From assembly GCA_937127125.1 (NCBI GenBank), contig CAKZLO010000062.1:26852-90851 (forward strand): a stretch of 64,000 nt of DNA, in the 5' to 3' direction. Made by a program: the position numbers and the translations under genes. Of the stretch, positions 23,959-33,354 are shown one piece after another. Under the pieces are notes generated by a model. The model ran no database searches and was not told the origin of the DNA. It saw only the letters and a program-made list of their open reading frames with translations. Source of the stretch: an uncultured Ardenticatenia bacterium (GTDB lineage: Bacteria > Chloroflexota > Anaerolineae > 4572-78 > NAK82). Position 1 is the first letter of the stretch. Every line of letters starts with the position of its first letter.

Positions 23959-24087
23959 ACTCCTGCCGGGTTCGGTTTATCCGGCAGGAGTGAAAATTGC
24001 GTGCAATCTTCTACCGTGGTGGGAGATTGCACTTTGATGCTCTTGCTCCCCTTCTTGATGTGTTAGGAGACGTGGAAGGGGAGCAAG
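23959..24087 (+). terminator. Three consecutive strong hairpins
   Basis: Hairpin 1: 23959-23969 with 23981-23991, 11 perfect pairs. Hairpin 2: GTGCAATCT 24001-24009 with AGATTGCAC 24024-24032. Hairpin 3: 24042-24054 with 24075-24087, 13 perfect pairs and a 20-nt loop, followed by GTTTTG. They separate the binding-protein gene from its permease genes and probably cause partial termination or protect the upstream mRNA. Confidence 0.75.
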
Positions 24088-24137
24088 GTTTTGTAACAGT
24101 TGATCCGAGGGTAGTGAACGGAGGCTGTTGATCGCCT

Positions 24138-25211
24138 GTGATTCGATATATCATAAGCCGCTTGTTAATGGCGGTACCAGTGGTCCTTGGTATTCTGTTT
24201 GTCACATTCGCGTTGGCGCGCTTGATCCCGGGTGATCCGTGCCGTGCTATTCTGGGTGAGAAGGCAACTGATGTAGTGTGCGCCGAGTTCATCCGGGAAA
24301 AAGGCTTGGATCGGCCTATCCCAGTGCAGTTTGCCCTCTATCTGGGAGAGATCGCCCGGGGTGACTTTGGCACATCCTTCCGTACCAAGCAAGCAGTCAC
24401 CGAAATGATTGTGGAGCGTCTGCCGCAAACCATTGAGCTCACCATCGCGGCGATGATCTTCGCTAGCTTGTTTGGCGTTCTCCTCGGCATGATCGCCGCG
24501 TATTGGGCCAACAGCAAAGTGGACGTGGCGGTCATGATTGGCGCTAACATTGGAGTCTCGATGCCTGTGTTTTGGCTAGGGCTCATGCTGGCTTATGTCT
24601 TTGCCTTGTTGCTTAAGGACACACCTTTTTGGTTGCCCCCCTCGGGGCGTCTCACTTCAGGAGTGACTGTTGAAAATCTGACCGTCCTGTGGGGCCTCGC
24701 ACCTGGGCATACCCTTTACGGCCTTGTGGCGTTTATTTCCAACCTTGTTATCTTGAATGCGTTAATCACAGGGAACTGGGTTGCGTTGGGCGACGCGATT
24801 AAACACCTTATCCTCCCAGCTGTCGCTTTGGGCACCATTCCAATGTCCATCATCGCCCGCATGACGCGTTCCAGCCTGCTAGAAGTCTTAGGATTGGACT
24901 ACATTCGCACTGCACGCGCCAAGGGTTTGCGAGAGTTTCTGGTAATCTTTCGCCATGCTATGGCAAATGCGATGTTGCCGGTTGTCACTGTCATTGGTCT
25001 ATCGTTGGGCTCATTACTCAGTGGAGCGGTACTGACTGAGACGATATTTGGGCTCTCGGGAGTGGGGCGTATTATGTATGACTCGATCACGGCACGCGAC
25101 TACGGCGTCGTGCAAGCATTTGTGGTAGTGATTGCGCTGATTTACTTGTTGGCCAATCTCGCGGTGGACTTGTCATACGCCCTGCTCGATCCGCGCATCC
25201 GCTTGAGCTAG
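24138..25211 (+). CDS. Dipeptide-type ABC transporter permease (DppB/OppB family)
   Basis: A 357-residue permease with six spans. It begins with the family's MIRYIISRLLMAVPVVLGI and GDPCRAILG, and has the EAA loop ARMTRSSLLEVLGLDYIRTARAKGL and the ending VDLSYALLDPRIRLS. A loop near residues 170-200 is longer than in DppB. GTG start. It follows the fusion binding-protein gene after the three hairpins and pairs with the next gene to form the membrane channel for peptides or a related solute. Confidence 0.92.
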   Translation: MIRYIISRLLMAVPVVLGILFVTFALARLIPGDPCRAILGEKATDVVCAEFIREKGLDRPIPVQFALYLGEIARGDFGTSFRTKQAVTEMIVERLPQTIELTIAAMIFASLFGVLLGMIAAYWANSKVDVAVMIGANIGVSMPVFWLGLMLAYVFALLLKDTPFWLPPSGRLTSGVTVENLTVLWGLAPGHTLYGLVAFISNLVILNALITGNWVALGDAIKHLILPAVALGTIPMSIIARMTRSSLLEVLGLDYIRTARAKGLREFLVIFRHAMANAMLPVVTVIGLSLGSLLSGAVLTETIFGLSGVGRIMYDSITARDYGVVQAFVVVIALIYLLANLAVDLSYALLDPRIRLS

Positions 25212-25226
25212 TTTGGGATCATAGAA

Positions 25227-26165
25227 ATGGCACCTTCCGGATTGTTGATCAGAAAGATGGATGAGATGTTGCCGCGCGGGTCGAGCCTGTGGGCAGATAC
25301 TTTACGTAACCTCGTACACCGGCGTTCCGCCATCGCGGGTGCTACGATGTTGTTTTTCCTGATTATGACGGCCACCCTCGCCCCATTGATTGCGACACAT
25401 GATCCGGAGATGGTTCTGCTCGGCGTCGAGAATGTGAAGCGTCGTGCTGCGCCTTGCATCCATTTGTTGGGTTGCCCGCCTGATCAACCACAGCATCTGA
25501 TGGGCGTGGATGGAAACGTGCGTGACTTCTTCAGTCGCATGGTGTATGGCTCCCGCCTCTCGCTGCAAATCGGCTTTTCTACTGTGTCATTCGCTATCGT
25601 GGTAGGAGGCCTGCTGATCGGCGCTGTATCTGGCTACGTGGGCGGATGGGTGGATAATCTGCTTATGCGTCTTATGGACGTCATTCTGGCATTTCCCTAT
25701 CTGCTGTTGGCGATTGCGATCGTCACTGTGTTGGGGCCTGGTTTGATCAACGCCTTATTAGCAATTGGTATCGTCTCGATCCCGATCTATGCGCGCGTCA
25801 TGCGCTCCAGTGTCCTTTCCATTAAGGAGATGGATTTTGTGCTGGCGGATCGAGCGATTGGGGTGCCGCCAGCGCGTATCCTCTTCCGACGCATTATGCC
25901 CAATGCTTTGACTCCGCTGATTGTGCAAGGCACACTGGGTATTGCTACAGCGATCTTAGATGCAGCTGCTCTCTCTTTCCTGGGACTGGGAGCGCAGCCG
26001 CCAACGCCGGAGTGGGGGCTGATGCTAAGTGAGGAGCGCAACCAGCTGTTCAGTGCACCACACCTGGTGTTTTTCCCTGGCTTTGCTATTATGCTCACTG
26101 TGCTGTCTTTCAACCTGCTGGGTGATGGTCTCCGCGATGCACTCGATCCACGCTTGCGTCACTAA
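25227..26165 (+). CDS. Dipeptide-type ABC transporter permease (DppC/OppC family)
   Basis: A 312-residue permease. The N-terminal cytoplasmic leader and first span (SAIAGATMLFFLIMTATLAPLI), the MGVDGNVRDFFSRMVYGSRLSL segment where relatives read GTDxxGRDxxSR, the EAA loop MRSSVLSIKEMDFVLADRAIG and the end NLLGDGLRDALDPRLRH identify OppC/DppC. The usual GTDNLGRD has become GVDGNVRD. No oligopeptide ATPases (DppD/DppF) follow; the only ATPase in this operon is of the polar amino acid type. Confidence 0.9.
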   Translation: MAPSGLLIRKMDEMLPRGSSLWADTLRNLVHRRSAIAGATMLFFLIMTATLAPLIATHDPEMVLLGVENVKRRAAPCIHLLGCPPDQPQHLMGVDGNVRDFFSRMVYGSRLSLQIGFSTVSFAIVVGGLLIGAVSGYVGGWVDNLLMRLMDVILAFPYLLLAIAIVTVLGPGLINALLAIGIVSIPIYARVMRSSVLSIKEMDFVLADRAIGVPPARILFRRIMPNALTPLIVQGTLGIATAILDAAALSFLGLGAQPPTPEWGLMLSEERNQLFSAPHLVFFPGFAIMLTVLSFNLLGDGLRDALDPRLRH

Positions 26166-26289
26166 GAGAGGTGAGTATGAAAATTGGGTCAGGTGTTGAG
26201 GTCTTCTGGACATCAGCACACTCTGTGGGTAGAAAGTGCGGGTGGTGCACTTCCTTTGGAAAAGTTGGAGGGGAGAGGTAGTTCTGCCA

Positions 26290-27618
26290 ATGCAATCTGG
26301 GGATACCGAATCACTTTACAAAGCGCTGCAACCTGATCTAGGAGCACGCCGGCGTGGTCGCATAGGATTGGCAATTCCTTGGGAGAACATCCCATGGTGG
26401 GGCATCATTATCATCATCGTAGGTGTGATTGCAGGCTTCTCGGCTCTGACGAATACACGTTATATTGACGCGCTCTATTTCATTTTTGACTTGCCGTGGA
26501 ACAAGGCTGTAGTGGGGCGCGGCACGGTGGGTGAGGACGGTCGCTGGGCGGTTACTATACAACCAGGCCTGGCACCAGGCCGTTATACGTTTTACGCCGA
26601 GTTCAACGATCAGGAAGGACGCTTTGTAGGACGCAGTGAAGCATACCGTATTATGGTGCCGGAAGGTGCAGCCGTCGAGGATCTGCCGCCGATCACCTCG
26701 CCTCCGTCAGATGTGCTCGAAGTGGACACTTCCACACCCACTCTGGCGGGTAGCGCGACAGCCGGCTATGAGGTAGTCCTGTATGATGATTTCAGCGACA
26801 ACCCTTGGCGTATGCTCGTGCGCATTGCTAACGCTAACGGGGTGCTGCTGACTATCCGCACGACGCTGCTGGCCTATGGGGGAGCGCTGGTGCTGGGTCT
26901 GATTTTCGGTGTAATGCGCGTCTCAAACCGCTCACCTAATCTAACCTATCGAGCTGGAAGGCGGTTGGCGATTGGCCTGGTGTTGGCGTTGGTGGCGTTG
27001 GCGCTTGTGCCCGCATGGCGTACGCTGCCGTTAGCGGGTGTGTTGGTGTTGGGAGGGCCCATTCTGTTGTTTCTACTGCCAGCGTTGCCTTATACCATTT
27101 CGACACTCTACGTCGAGGTGGTTCGTGGCGTGCCCATGTTAGTGATCATCTTGTACATGGGTTTTGCGGTGACGCCGGCTTTGCGCGAGAGCTCCAATAA
27201 TGTCCTAGATCTGCGCGGTTGGCCCTCGGCGCTGATCGGTTTGGCATTCGGTTATGGGGCCTATCTGGCTGAGGTTTTCCGGGCCGGGATTCAATCCATA
27301 CCACGTGGGCAGATGGAAGCAGCGCGCTCATTGGGAATGAGCTACATGCAGGCGATGCGGTACATTATCTTGCCCCAAGCAATTCGCGTGGTGCTCCCGC
27401 CATTAGGCAACGATTTCATCTCAATGCTCAAAGATTCGTCGCTGATCTCCGTGATCGCATTGCCTGAGGTGTTACAACAGGGCCGGTTGTGGATCTCCCG
27501 CAACTTTCGTGCTTTCGAAGGTTTCAACTCAGTAGTGTTGGTGTACTTGGTGATGACCTTGCTTCTATCGCTGATGGTGCGTGCAGTGGAGCGCAAGACA
27601 ACCTTGCCGGGCAGGTAA
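26290..27618 (+). CDS. Polar amino acid ABC transporter permease with an outer-surface domain
   Basis: About 442 residues; usual HisM/GlnP permeases are 220-250. The C-terminal part has the family core: NGVLLTIRTTLLAYGGALVL, YVEVVRGVPMLVIILYMGF, the EAA loop IPRGQMEAARSLGMSYMQAM and LKDSSLISVIALPEV. The N-terminus adds a span near 37-58 followed by about 100 residues outside the membrane with a small beta, Ig-like look (GTVGEDGRWAVTIQPGLAPG, RYTFYAEFNDQEG). Another hydrophobic insert lies near 230-275. ATG 26290 follows GGAGGGGAGAGG; upstream GTG 26236 is less likely. Confidence 0.88.
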   Translation: MQSGDTESLYKALQPDLGARRRGRIGLAIPWENIPWWGIIIIIVGVIAGFSALTNTRYIDALYFIFDLPWNKAVVGRGTVGEDGRWAVTIQPGLAPGRYTFYAEFNDQEGRFVGRSEAYRIMVPEGAAVEDLPPITSPPSDVLEVDTSTPTLAGSATAGYEVVLYDDFSDNPWRMLVRIANANGVLLTIRTTLLAYGGALVLGLIFGVMRVSNRSPNLTYRAGRRLAIGLVLALVALALVPAWRTLPLAGVLVLGGPILLFLLPALPYTISTLYVEVVRGVPMLVIILYMGFAVTPALRESSNNVLDLRGWPSALIGLAFGYGAYLAEVFRAGIQSIPRGQMEAARSLGMSYMQAMRYIILPQAIRVVLPPLGNDFISMLKDSSLISVIALPEVLQQGRLWISRNFRAFEGFNSVVLVYLVMTLLLSLMVRAVERKTTLPGR

Positions 27619-27675
27619 GCACTCGGATGGCTGGTGTATGAGAACGGAGTAGGAGAGGAGACAAAGGGCAGAGCG

Positions 27676-28416
27676 ATGGGATCTCAGGAACCTATCATCA
27701 TTCTTGAGAATGTGCACAAGCGTTTTGGCAATGTCCATGCATTGCGCGGCGTGAGCTTGCAAGTACAGCTGGGTGAGGTGGTGGTCGTGATCGGGCCGAG
27801 TGGTTCAGGCAAGTCAACCATGTTGCGCTGCATCAACCATTTAGAGACCATCGACAGCGGGCGGATCATCGTGGATGGTATCTCGCTTGACAGAGCGCAA
27901 AACATCAATAAAGTGCGGGCAGAGGTAGGGATGGTTTTCCAGCTCTTCAACTTGTTCCCCCATTTGACAGCTCTTGAGAACATCACTTTAGCCCAGCGAG
28001 TGGTGCGTAAGCGCAGCGAGGAACAGGCAGTGGCGATTGCGCGCGAGTTGCTTGAAAAAGTGGGGATTCCTGACAAAGCGAACAGCTATCCTCACCAGCT
28101 CTCAGGTGGTCAGCAACAACGGGTGGCAATCGCGCGTGCGTTGGCGATGCAACCCAAGATTATGCTATTCGATGAACCGACCTCTGCCCTCGACCCCGAG
28201 ATGATTAAAGAGGTGCTGGACGTGATGCTCGATCTAGCCCGCGAGGGGATGACCATGGTGGTAGTGTCTCATGAGATGGGCTTTGCTAGAGCAGCTGCAA
28301 CTCGTATGATTTTCATGGATGAGGGCCAGATCATTGAACAAGGAACACCTGATGAGATATACTATAGCCCTAAGCACGAACGGACTAAGCTCTTTCTGAG
28401 CAAGGTGTTGCACTAG
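27676..28416 (+). CDS. Polar amino acid ABC transporter ATPase (GlnQ/HisP family)
   Basis: A 246-residue ABC ATPase. Walker [10 protein letters not shown], the [22 protein letters not shown] stretch, signature [15 protein letters not shown], Walker [16 protein letters not shown] and switch His in [15 protein letters not shown] are all canonical for the polar amino acid family. It energises the permease just upstream and, as the operon's only ATPase, possibly also the DppB/DppC-type pair. An upstream in-frame start at 27634 gives a poorly conserved leader and is less likely. Confidence 0.92.
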   Translation: MGSQEPIIILENVHKRFGNVHALRGVSLQVQLGEVVVVIGPSGSGKSTMLRCINHLETIDSGRIIVDGISLDRAQNINKVRAEVGMVFQLFNLFPHLTALENITLAQRVVRKRSEEQAVAIARELLEKVGIPDKANSYPHQLSGGQQQRVAIARALAMQPKIMLFDEPTSALDPEMIKEVLDVMLDLAREGMTMVVVSHEMGFARAAATRMIFMDEGQIIEQGTPDEIYYSPKHERTKLFLSKVLH

Positions 28417-28432
28417 CAACAAGAAGAAGGCA

Positions 28433-29248
28433 ATGGCACTTGTCTACTGCGTCGCCAACCAGAAGGGGGGCGTCGGCAAGACCACGACGGTCGTTAACCT
28501 CGGGGATTATTTGACCATACGCGGGTATAACGTATTGATCGTGGATATGGACCCGCAGGCAAATGCGACCTCCAGCCTGGGTTTGCGCTGTGAGGAGAAT
28601 AAGTCATCAGCCCATCTCTGTCATACCATCTATGAGGTGCTCATCGCTGAGCGGCCCATTGGGAAAGCGATTCGGACAACGCGGCGACCACGACTGCATG
28701 TTGTGCCGTCTGCCTCGGCGCTGGCTGGAGCTGAGGTCGAGCTGGTAGGACTACTAGGCCGCGAGATGCGCCTGCGCCGGGCACTAGCTTCTGTTCTGCA
28801 GTACTACGATTACGTCCTGATCGACACACCTCCCAGCTTGGGCCTGTTGACCATCAATGCTCTGACGGCAAGCGACGATGGCGTGATCATCCCTGTACAA
28901 TGTGAGTATCTCGCTTTAGAGGGATTAAGCCGGCTGCTGCAAACGATCAACTTGGTGCGTCAGCACCTCAATCCACGTCTCAAAGTTTCCGGTGTGGTGC
29001 TGACCATGTACGATGGACGCACGCGATTGTCTCAGGAAGTGGTTCAGGAAGTGAGGAAGTTCTTCCAGTCGCATGAAGTGTTTCAAACCATTGTGCCCCG
29101 CAATGTGCGCCTAAGCGAGGCGCCTAGCTTCGGCGAGACGATTTTTACCTATTCGCCTGAGTCGGCTGGTGCGATGGCGTATGCAGCGCTGGCCGAGGAG
29201 TTTCTGGCACGTGGAAAACACCTGGTTCGTGAGCGAGGAACACTATGA
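28433..29248 (+). CDS. parA: Chromosome-partitioning ATPase ParA/Soj
   Basis: A 271-residue ParA. The deviant Walker A is KGGVGKTT (12-19), with Walker A' VDMDPQANATSSLGL and Walker B VLIDTPPSLG. It binds DNA non-specifically as an ATP dimer and, with ParB, segregates the origin region. Internal sequence RPIGKAIRTTRRPRLHVVPS is typical of Soj. It starts 16 bp after the transporter ATPase and overlaps parB by 4 bp (ATGA). No parS site was recognised nearby. Confidence 0.95.
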   Translation: MALVYCVANQKGGVGKTTTVVNLGDYLTIRGYNVLIVDMDPQANATSSLGLRCEENKSSAHLCHTIYEVLIAERPIGKAIRTTRRPRLHVVPSASALAGAEVELVGLLGREMRLRRALASVLQYYDYVLIDTPPSLGLLTINALTASDDGVIIPVQCEYLALEGLSRLLQTINLVRQHLNPRLKVSGVVLTMYDGRTRLSQEVVQEVRKFFQSHEVFQTIVPRNVRLSEAPSFGETIFTYSPESAGAMAYAALAEEFLARGKHLVRERGTL

Positions 29249-30114
29249 GTAAACCGCGCAGGGTACTAGGACGCGGCCTGGATGCCCTGATCCCAACAGC
29301 TGATCTCGAGACGCCTAGAGCACAGGTGGCAGGCGTAGTCGAGATACCCCTGGCACAGCTCAGGCCTAATCCACTACAACCGCGCCAACATCTCAGCTCA
29401 GAGGCGCTGGAGGAACTTGCTGCCTCCATCCGCGCCCACGGGGTAATTCAACCCCTAGTGATAACAAAGGTGGATGAGGGATACCAGATCATTACAGGTG
29501 AACGACGTTGGCGTGCGGCACAGCTGGCCGGGTTGGAAAGTGTGCCCGCCATTGTCAAAGAGACCACACCGCGTGAGATGCTCGAGATCGCGCTGGTGGA
29601 GAACATTCAGCGGGCCGACCTAAACCCGTTGGAAGAGGCTAATGCCTATCGACAGTTAATGGATGAATTTGGTCTGACGCAAGAGGAAGTGGCAGAGCAA
29701 GTGGGTAAGAGTCGTGTGGCAGTAGCCAACACGGTACGCCTACTCAAGCTGCCGGAGGAAGTAAAGCGTGCATTAGCAGCTGGCGAGATCAGTGAAGGGC
29801 ACGCGCGTGCTCTGCTAGCATTGCCTACAGCAGAGCAGCAGGTGCAAGTGTTGGTCGCTATTCAGCGTGGCGGCTTGACCGTGCGTCAGACCGAGGCATT
29901 AGTGCGTGCGCTACTGACTGCGCCAACCGAGGACTTTCCTTCTTCTGCAGAGCCTCGGCTGTCCCCCCAGGATCGCTGGGTGATTGAACGCTTTGAAAGT
30001 CGCCTGGGTACGCGGGTGGAGCTGCTGCGCCACAAGAAAGGAGGACGCCTTGTGATCCATTTCTACTCTGATGAAGAGTTGCAGGCGATCTACAAGGCAA
30101 TCTTGGGCGAGTAA
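29245..30114 (+). CDS. parB: Chromosome-partitioning protein ParB/Spo0J
   Basis: A 289-residue ParB CTPase and parS-binding clamp. Domains in order: N-terminal VLGRGLDALIP tail that stimulates ParA (5-15), Box I/II with GERRWRAA near 85, ENIQRADLNPLEEA (116-130), HTH (LTQEEVAEQVGKSRVAVANTV) and a C-terminal dimerisation region containing LGTRVELLRHKKGGRLVIHF. Length is normal. Coupled to parA by a 4-bp overlap. In many bacteria parAB sits near the replication origin, but no dnaA, rnpA or gid genes are visible here. Confidence 0.95.
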   Translation: MSKPRRVLGRGLDALIPTADLETPRAQVAGVVEIPLAQLRPNPLQPRQHLSSEALEELAASIRAHGVIQPLVITKVDEGYQIITGERRWRAAQLAGLESVPAIVKETTPREMLEIALVENIQRADLNPLEEANAYRQLMDEFGLTQEEVAEQVGKSRVAVANTVRLLKLPEEVKRALAAGEISEGHARALLALPTAEQQVQVLVAIQRGGLTVRQTEALVRALLTAPTEDFPSSAEPRLSPQDRWVIERFESRLGTRVELLRHKKGGRLVIHFYSDEELQAIYKAILGE

Positions 30115-30160
30115 GATTGTTCTTCTGTTCAGCTTCTCCGGCGGTTTCAGACCAGAGACT

Positions 30161-30188
30161 TGCATAACGAGCAAAATGGGATTACAAT
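30161..30188 (+). promoter_or_regulatory. Predicted promoter of tRNA-Val
   Basis: TTGCAT (30161-30166), 16-bp spacer, TACAAT (30183-30188); initiation would fall about 18 bp before the mature tRNA 5' end. Confidence 0.55.
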
Positions 30189-30213
30189 GATATTGCCTTT
30201 AAGTGACCGAAGA

Positions 30214-30287
30214 GGGCGCGTAGCTCAGCCGGTCAGAGCGCACGGTTCACATCCGTGAGGTCAGAGGTTCGAACCCTCTCGCGCCCA
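30214..30287 (+). tRNA. tRNA-Val, anticodon CAC
   Basis: A full cloverleaf of 74 nt. The acceptor stem GGGCGCG pairs with CGCGCCC (30280-30286), and the D stem is GCTC/GAGC. The anticodon stem is CACGG/CCGTG with loop TTCACAT, giving CAC at its centre. The T arm is AGAGG-TTCGAAC-CCTCT and the variable loop has 5 nt. The CCA end is not encoded. It reads GUG valine codons. Confidence 0.96.
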
Positions 30288-30403
30288 TTGCATAGGGTTA
30301 TGCGCCTTAATCCTCCCTAATGTAGGGTGTGGAGAAACGTTTTGTTGTTCCTGTGGTTTTCCCACGAGCACTACTCCCTTAAAAGGCGAACCCAGACGAT
30401 GAC

Positions 30404-31087
30404 TCAACCGAGTCGATAGCCACTTTGCTCCTTGCCAATCTCGCTCATCTGACCGGTTACCGTAAAGATAGTACGCTCGCAAATGTTCGTAACCCGATCC
30501 GCTGTGCGTTCCAAGTTGTGAGCGACCCAAAGTAGGTGGTTGGCTTGGTCAATGTTTCTCGGGTTGGCCATAATAAGGGTGATTAGCTCCCGATAGACCT
30601 GATTATACAGATTGTCCACCTCGTCGTCTTCCGCCGGTATCGCACTTGCTGCTTCAATGTCACGACGTATAAAGGCATCCAGTGCACGATGTAACATCTC
30701 GCGCGCTTTGGCCGCCATACGTGGTATGTCTATCAAGGGCTTGATAAGTGGCTCTTCGCCTAGCATCAAGCTAATGTTGGCGATACCCTTGGCGTAGTCC
30801 CCCATCCGTTCCAGCTCAGCTGCGATTTCCAGCGTCGAGGCCAGCACCCGCAGGTCGCCAGCAATCGGTTGCTGAGTAGCAATGAGGGTCAGTACTTCGG
30901 CTTCAATCTGGAAGCGCTTTTCGTTGATGAGGCGGTCGTTGGCGATCAGCTGGCGGGATTGTTCTAGGTCACGCTTCTTCAGCGCGTCCACCGCATCCGC
31001 GATCGCTTGCTCCACCATACTGCCCAGGATGAGCAGCTCATCCTGGAGGCGCTGCATTTCCCGTTCAAAGGTTTGTCTGAGCATCAT
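30404..31087 (-). CDS. phoU: Phosphate transport system regulator PhoU
   Basis: About 227 residues of paired three-helix bundles. Both halves carry metal-site motifs of the ExxxD / ExExxD kind (ELERMGDYAKGIANISLM, NLERTADRVTNICERTIF). PhoU links the Pst transporter to the PhoR kinase and keeps the Pho regulon off when phosphate is plentiful. The start is ambiguous among three nearby ATGs (31096, 31087, 31084). It is last in the pst operon, 139 bp after pstB, facing the tRNA gene. Confidence 0.94.
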   Translation of the reverse strand: MMLRQTFEREMQRLQDELLILGSMVEQAIADAVDALKKRDLEQSRQLIANDRLINEKRFQIEAEVLTLIATQQPIAGDLRVLASTLEIAAELERMGDYAKGIANISLMLGEEPLIKPLIDIPRMAAKAREMLHRALDAFIRRDIEAASAIPAEDDEVDNLYNQVYRELITLIMANPRNIDQANHLLWVAHNLERTADRVTNICERTIFTVTGQMSEIGKEQSGYRLG

Positions 31088-31225
31088 TGGCCTCATTCCA
31101 TTTTTTTCAGATTCCCCGGCCGACTGTATGTTTGTCTCGAAGAGACATCGCACAGGGGTATTTTACTACAACCGGGTTATACAAGATAGCTCTTTTTTAC
31201 TGTGTTTGAGCGTCTATGGGGCCAG

Positions 31226-32068
31226 TTATCCAAAACGTCCGGTAATGTAATCCTCAGTAGCTTTCTCACGCGGATTGGTAAATATCTGCGCGGTTGCCCC
31301 GAACTCAACCAGATAGCCGGCACGATCCTCGTCCATCATAAGAAAGGCGGTGTAATCGGAAATACGTGCTGCCTGCTGCATATTATGGGTAACTACCACA
31401 ATTGTGTAGTTCTCTGCCAATTGGCGCATCAGCTCCTCGATCTTGAGGGTCGAGATGGGATCAAGCGCTGAGGCAGGTTCATCCATCAGGATGATCTCCG
31501 GCTTGATGGCAATTGCCCGCGCGATGCACAGCCGCTGCTGTTGTCCACCAGAGAGGGAGAGACCGCTTTGATGGAGCTTATCTTTCACCTCTTCCCATAG
31601 AGCAGCCTGACGCAGCGTTTGTTCCACCAACTCATCCATGTTGCCGCGATATCCGTTGATGCGTGCTCCCCAAGCTATATTTTCGTAGATACTTTTGGGG
31701 AAAGGGTTAGGTTTCTGAAATACCATCCCGATGCGTCTTCTGACCTCAACGGCATCCACCCCAGGTGTATAGATGTTGTATCCGCCAAATATGACTTCTC
31801 CTTCGACACGAACGCCAGGTATGAGATCGTTCATGCGGTTAAATGTGCGCAATAGGGTGCTCTTGCCGCAACCGGACGGACCAATGAACGCGGTAATCCT
31901 GCGCTTGGGAAGTTTTAGACTGATGTCTCTGATGGCACGGAAGTTACCATAATACACGTTCAGATTACGCGTCTCCAGTGCGCAGGTGTCTTCCGAAATG
32001 GTCGATATGTCATGAGGGACAGGATGATTCAACGTTAAGGAGGGCGTTTCAAGCTTCAAGCGAATCAT
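31226..32068 (-). CDS. pstB: Phosphate ABC transporter ATPase PstB
   Basis: A 280-residue ATPase with Walker [10 protein letters not shown], the PstB-specific [33 protein letters not shown], signature [15 protein letters not shown] and Walker [14 protein letters not shown]. The N-terminal 27 residues before the ABC domain are extra. Start codon overlaps the pstA stop by 4 bp. It powers high-affinity phosphate uptake through PstC/PstA. Confidence 0.96.
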   Translation of the reverse strand: MIRLKLETPSLTLNHPVPHDISTISEDTCALETRNLNVYYGNFRAIRDISLKLPKRRITAFIGPSGCGKSTLLRTFNRMNDLIPGVRVEGEVIFGGYNIYTPGVDAVEVRRRIGMVFQKPNPFPKSIYENIAWGARINGYRGNMDELVEQTLRQAALWEEVKDKLHQSGLSLSGGQQQRLCIARAIAIKPEIILMDEPASALDPISTLKIEELMRQLAENYTIVVVTHNMQQAARISDYTAFLMMDEDRAGYLVEFGATAQIFTNPREKATEDYITGRFG

Positions 32069-33354
32069 ATCAACCTCCTACTGTAGCGATTTCGCATCAT
32101 AATGGCAGTTGCATTGAGGGTTAGCAGCAAAGCTAGCAACACCAGAATAGCTGCCGCGGCAAGATTACGAAATTCTTGTTGAGGGCGTGCTGTCCATTGA
32201 TAGATCTGTACCGGCAGTGTGGTGAACTTGGAGAAAGGACCATTAGGATCATACACAATGAAGGTTGAGGCACCCACCACCACTAAGGGTGCTGTCTCTC
32301 CCATAGCGCGCGAGATGGACAGGATGGTACCAGTGAGGATGCCCGGCAACGCATTGGGGAGCACGTGATGCCAGACCACTTGCCATTTTGTCGCACCCAG
32401 TGCATAGCCGGCCTCACGCAAAGAACCAGGCACTGCACGAATTGCTTCTTGTGCGTTCACAATCAATAGTGGCAACACAAGCAATGCCAATGTTAAACCA
32501 GCCGACATAATGGTACGCCCATTTGCAGTTGTGGGATCCACGAGCCCTCCGATGAAGGCACCACTTGTCAATGGCTCCAAAGCGCGCACGAAGATCGCTA
32601 ATCCTAACATACCATAGATGATTGAGGGTACGCCGGCCAGGTTGTTGATGTTGATTTGGATAAGGCGAGTCAGCGGATTGAGAGGTGCATATTCCTCAAG
32701 GTAGATTGCTGCACCAACACCCAGCGGGAAGGCGACCAGAATCGTGATGATAATTGTCCACAAGGAACCCAAAATGGCTGTGCGGACACCGGCCACTTCG
32801 GGCGCGCTAGATTGAGGTCGACTGAGGAAATTAGGATTTAGCCAGCTTCGGAACTCGAGATGTGCCGAGGGGTATCGTTGTGCCGCCTCGCTCTCTATGC
32901 TGCGGCGCCTCAATAGGGAGTCGGTCAGCGACCAGCTTTGTACGATTTTCGGCTGTACGACGCGTTCCAATACCAGGCCCAGCAGTTCCTCGCGCTCGCG
33001 CTGTTCAAGTGGTTGTTCCGCTTTCAGACGTCGCAAGACCCCTTTCGACACATACTTCTCTAGGATAGCTACGAGCTGTTCCGTCGAGAGATTCTCAAGG
33101 GACACTCCATTCTGCGCCAATGCGCGCGGAGATATCTTGGTTTCAACTGCCACCAGCCCGAATGATTGATCCAGGATGTTGTAGATGAGCGCGCTTAGTG
33201 CAACAATGCCTATGATCAAGGAGGCGAGGAAAAGTGCACGCCAGAGACGACCTATGAGATGCCGTACTCTCAGGCTATGCTTTACTTGGGCATCTTCGCC
33301 AAACAAAGTTGTTTCCGTTCGGTCAGCAGCATAGGGTTCTGATCCACCTCTCAT
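32065..33354 (-). CDS. pstA: Phosphate ABC transporter permease PstA with an outside insertion
   Basis: A 429-residue permease; ordinary PstA is near 280-300. After a first span (about 37-58) comes a charged, mostly helical stretch of some 110 residues (65-175, including [20 protein letters not shown]) predicted outside. The transporter core follows: [40 protein letters not shown], the EAA loop [19 protein letters not shown] and [14 protein letters not shown]. It overlaps both pstC and pstB by 4 bp. Confidence 0.94.
   Translation of the reverse strand: MRGGSEPYAADRTETTLFGEDAQVKHSLRVRHLIGRLWRALFLASLIIGIVALSALIYNILDQSFGLVAVETKISPRALAQNGVSLENLSTEQLVAILEKYVSKGVLRRLKAEQPLEQREREELLGLVLERVVQPKIVQSWSLTDSLLRRRSIESEAAQRYPSAHLEFRSWLNPNFLSRPQSSAPEVAGVRTAILGSLWTIIITILVAFPLGVGAAIYLEEYAPLNPLTRLIQININNLAGVPSIIYGMLGLAIFVRALEPLTSGAFIGGLVDPTTANGRTIMSAGLTLALLVLPLLIVNAQEAIRAVPGSLREAGYALGATKWQVVWHHVLPNALPGILTGTILSISRAMGETAPLVVVGASTFIVYDPNGPFSKFTTLPVQIYQWTARPQQEFRNLAAAAILVLLALLLTLNATAIMMRNRYSRRLI

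Noticed and set aside
15174..28416. Reading the liv genes and the hybrid transporter as one operon
   Set aside because: A 130-bp gap with separate ribosome-binding sites leaves this open; I could not identify a promoter or terminator in the gap, so no claim is made.
29195..29225. parS-like sequence near the end of parA
   Set aside because: Only a CACGTG core with poor flanks; it is not a 16-bp palindrome like the parS consensus.
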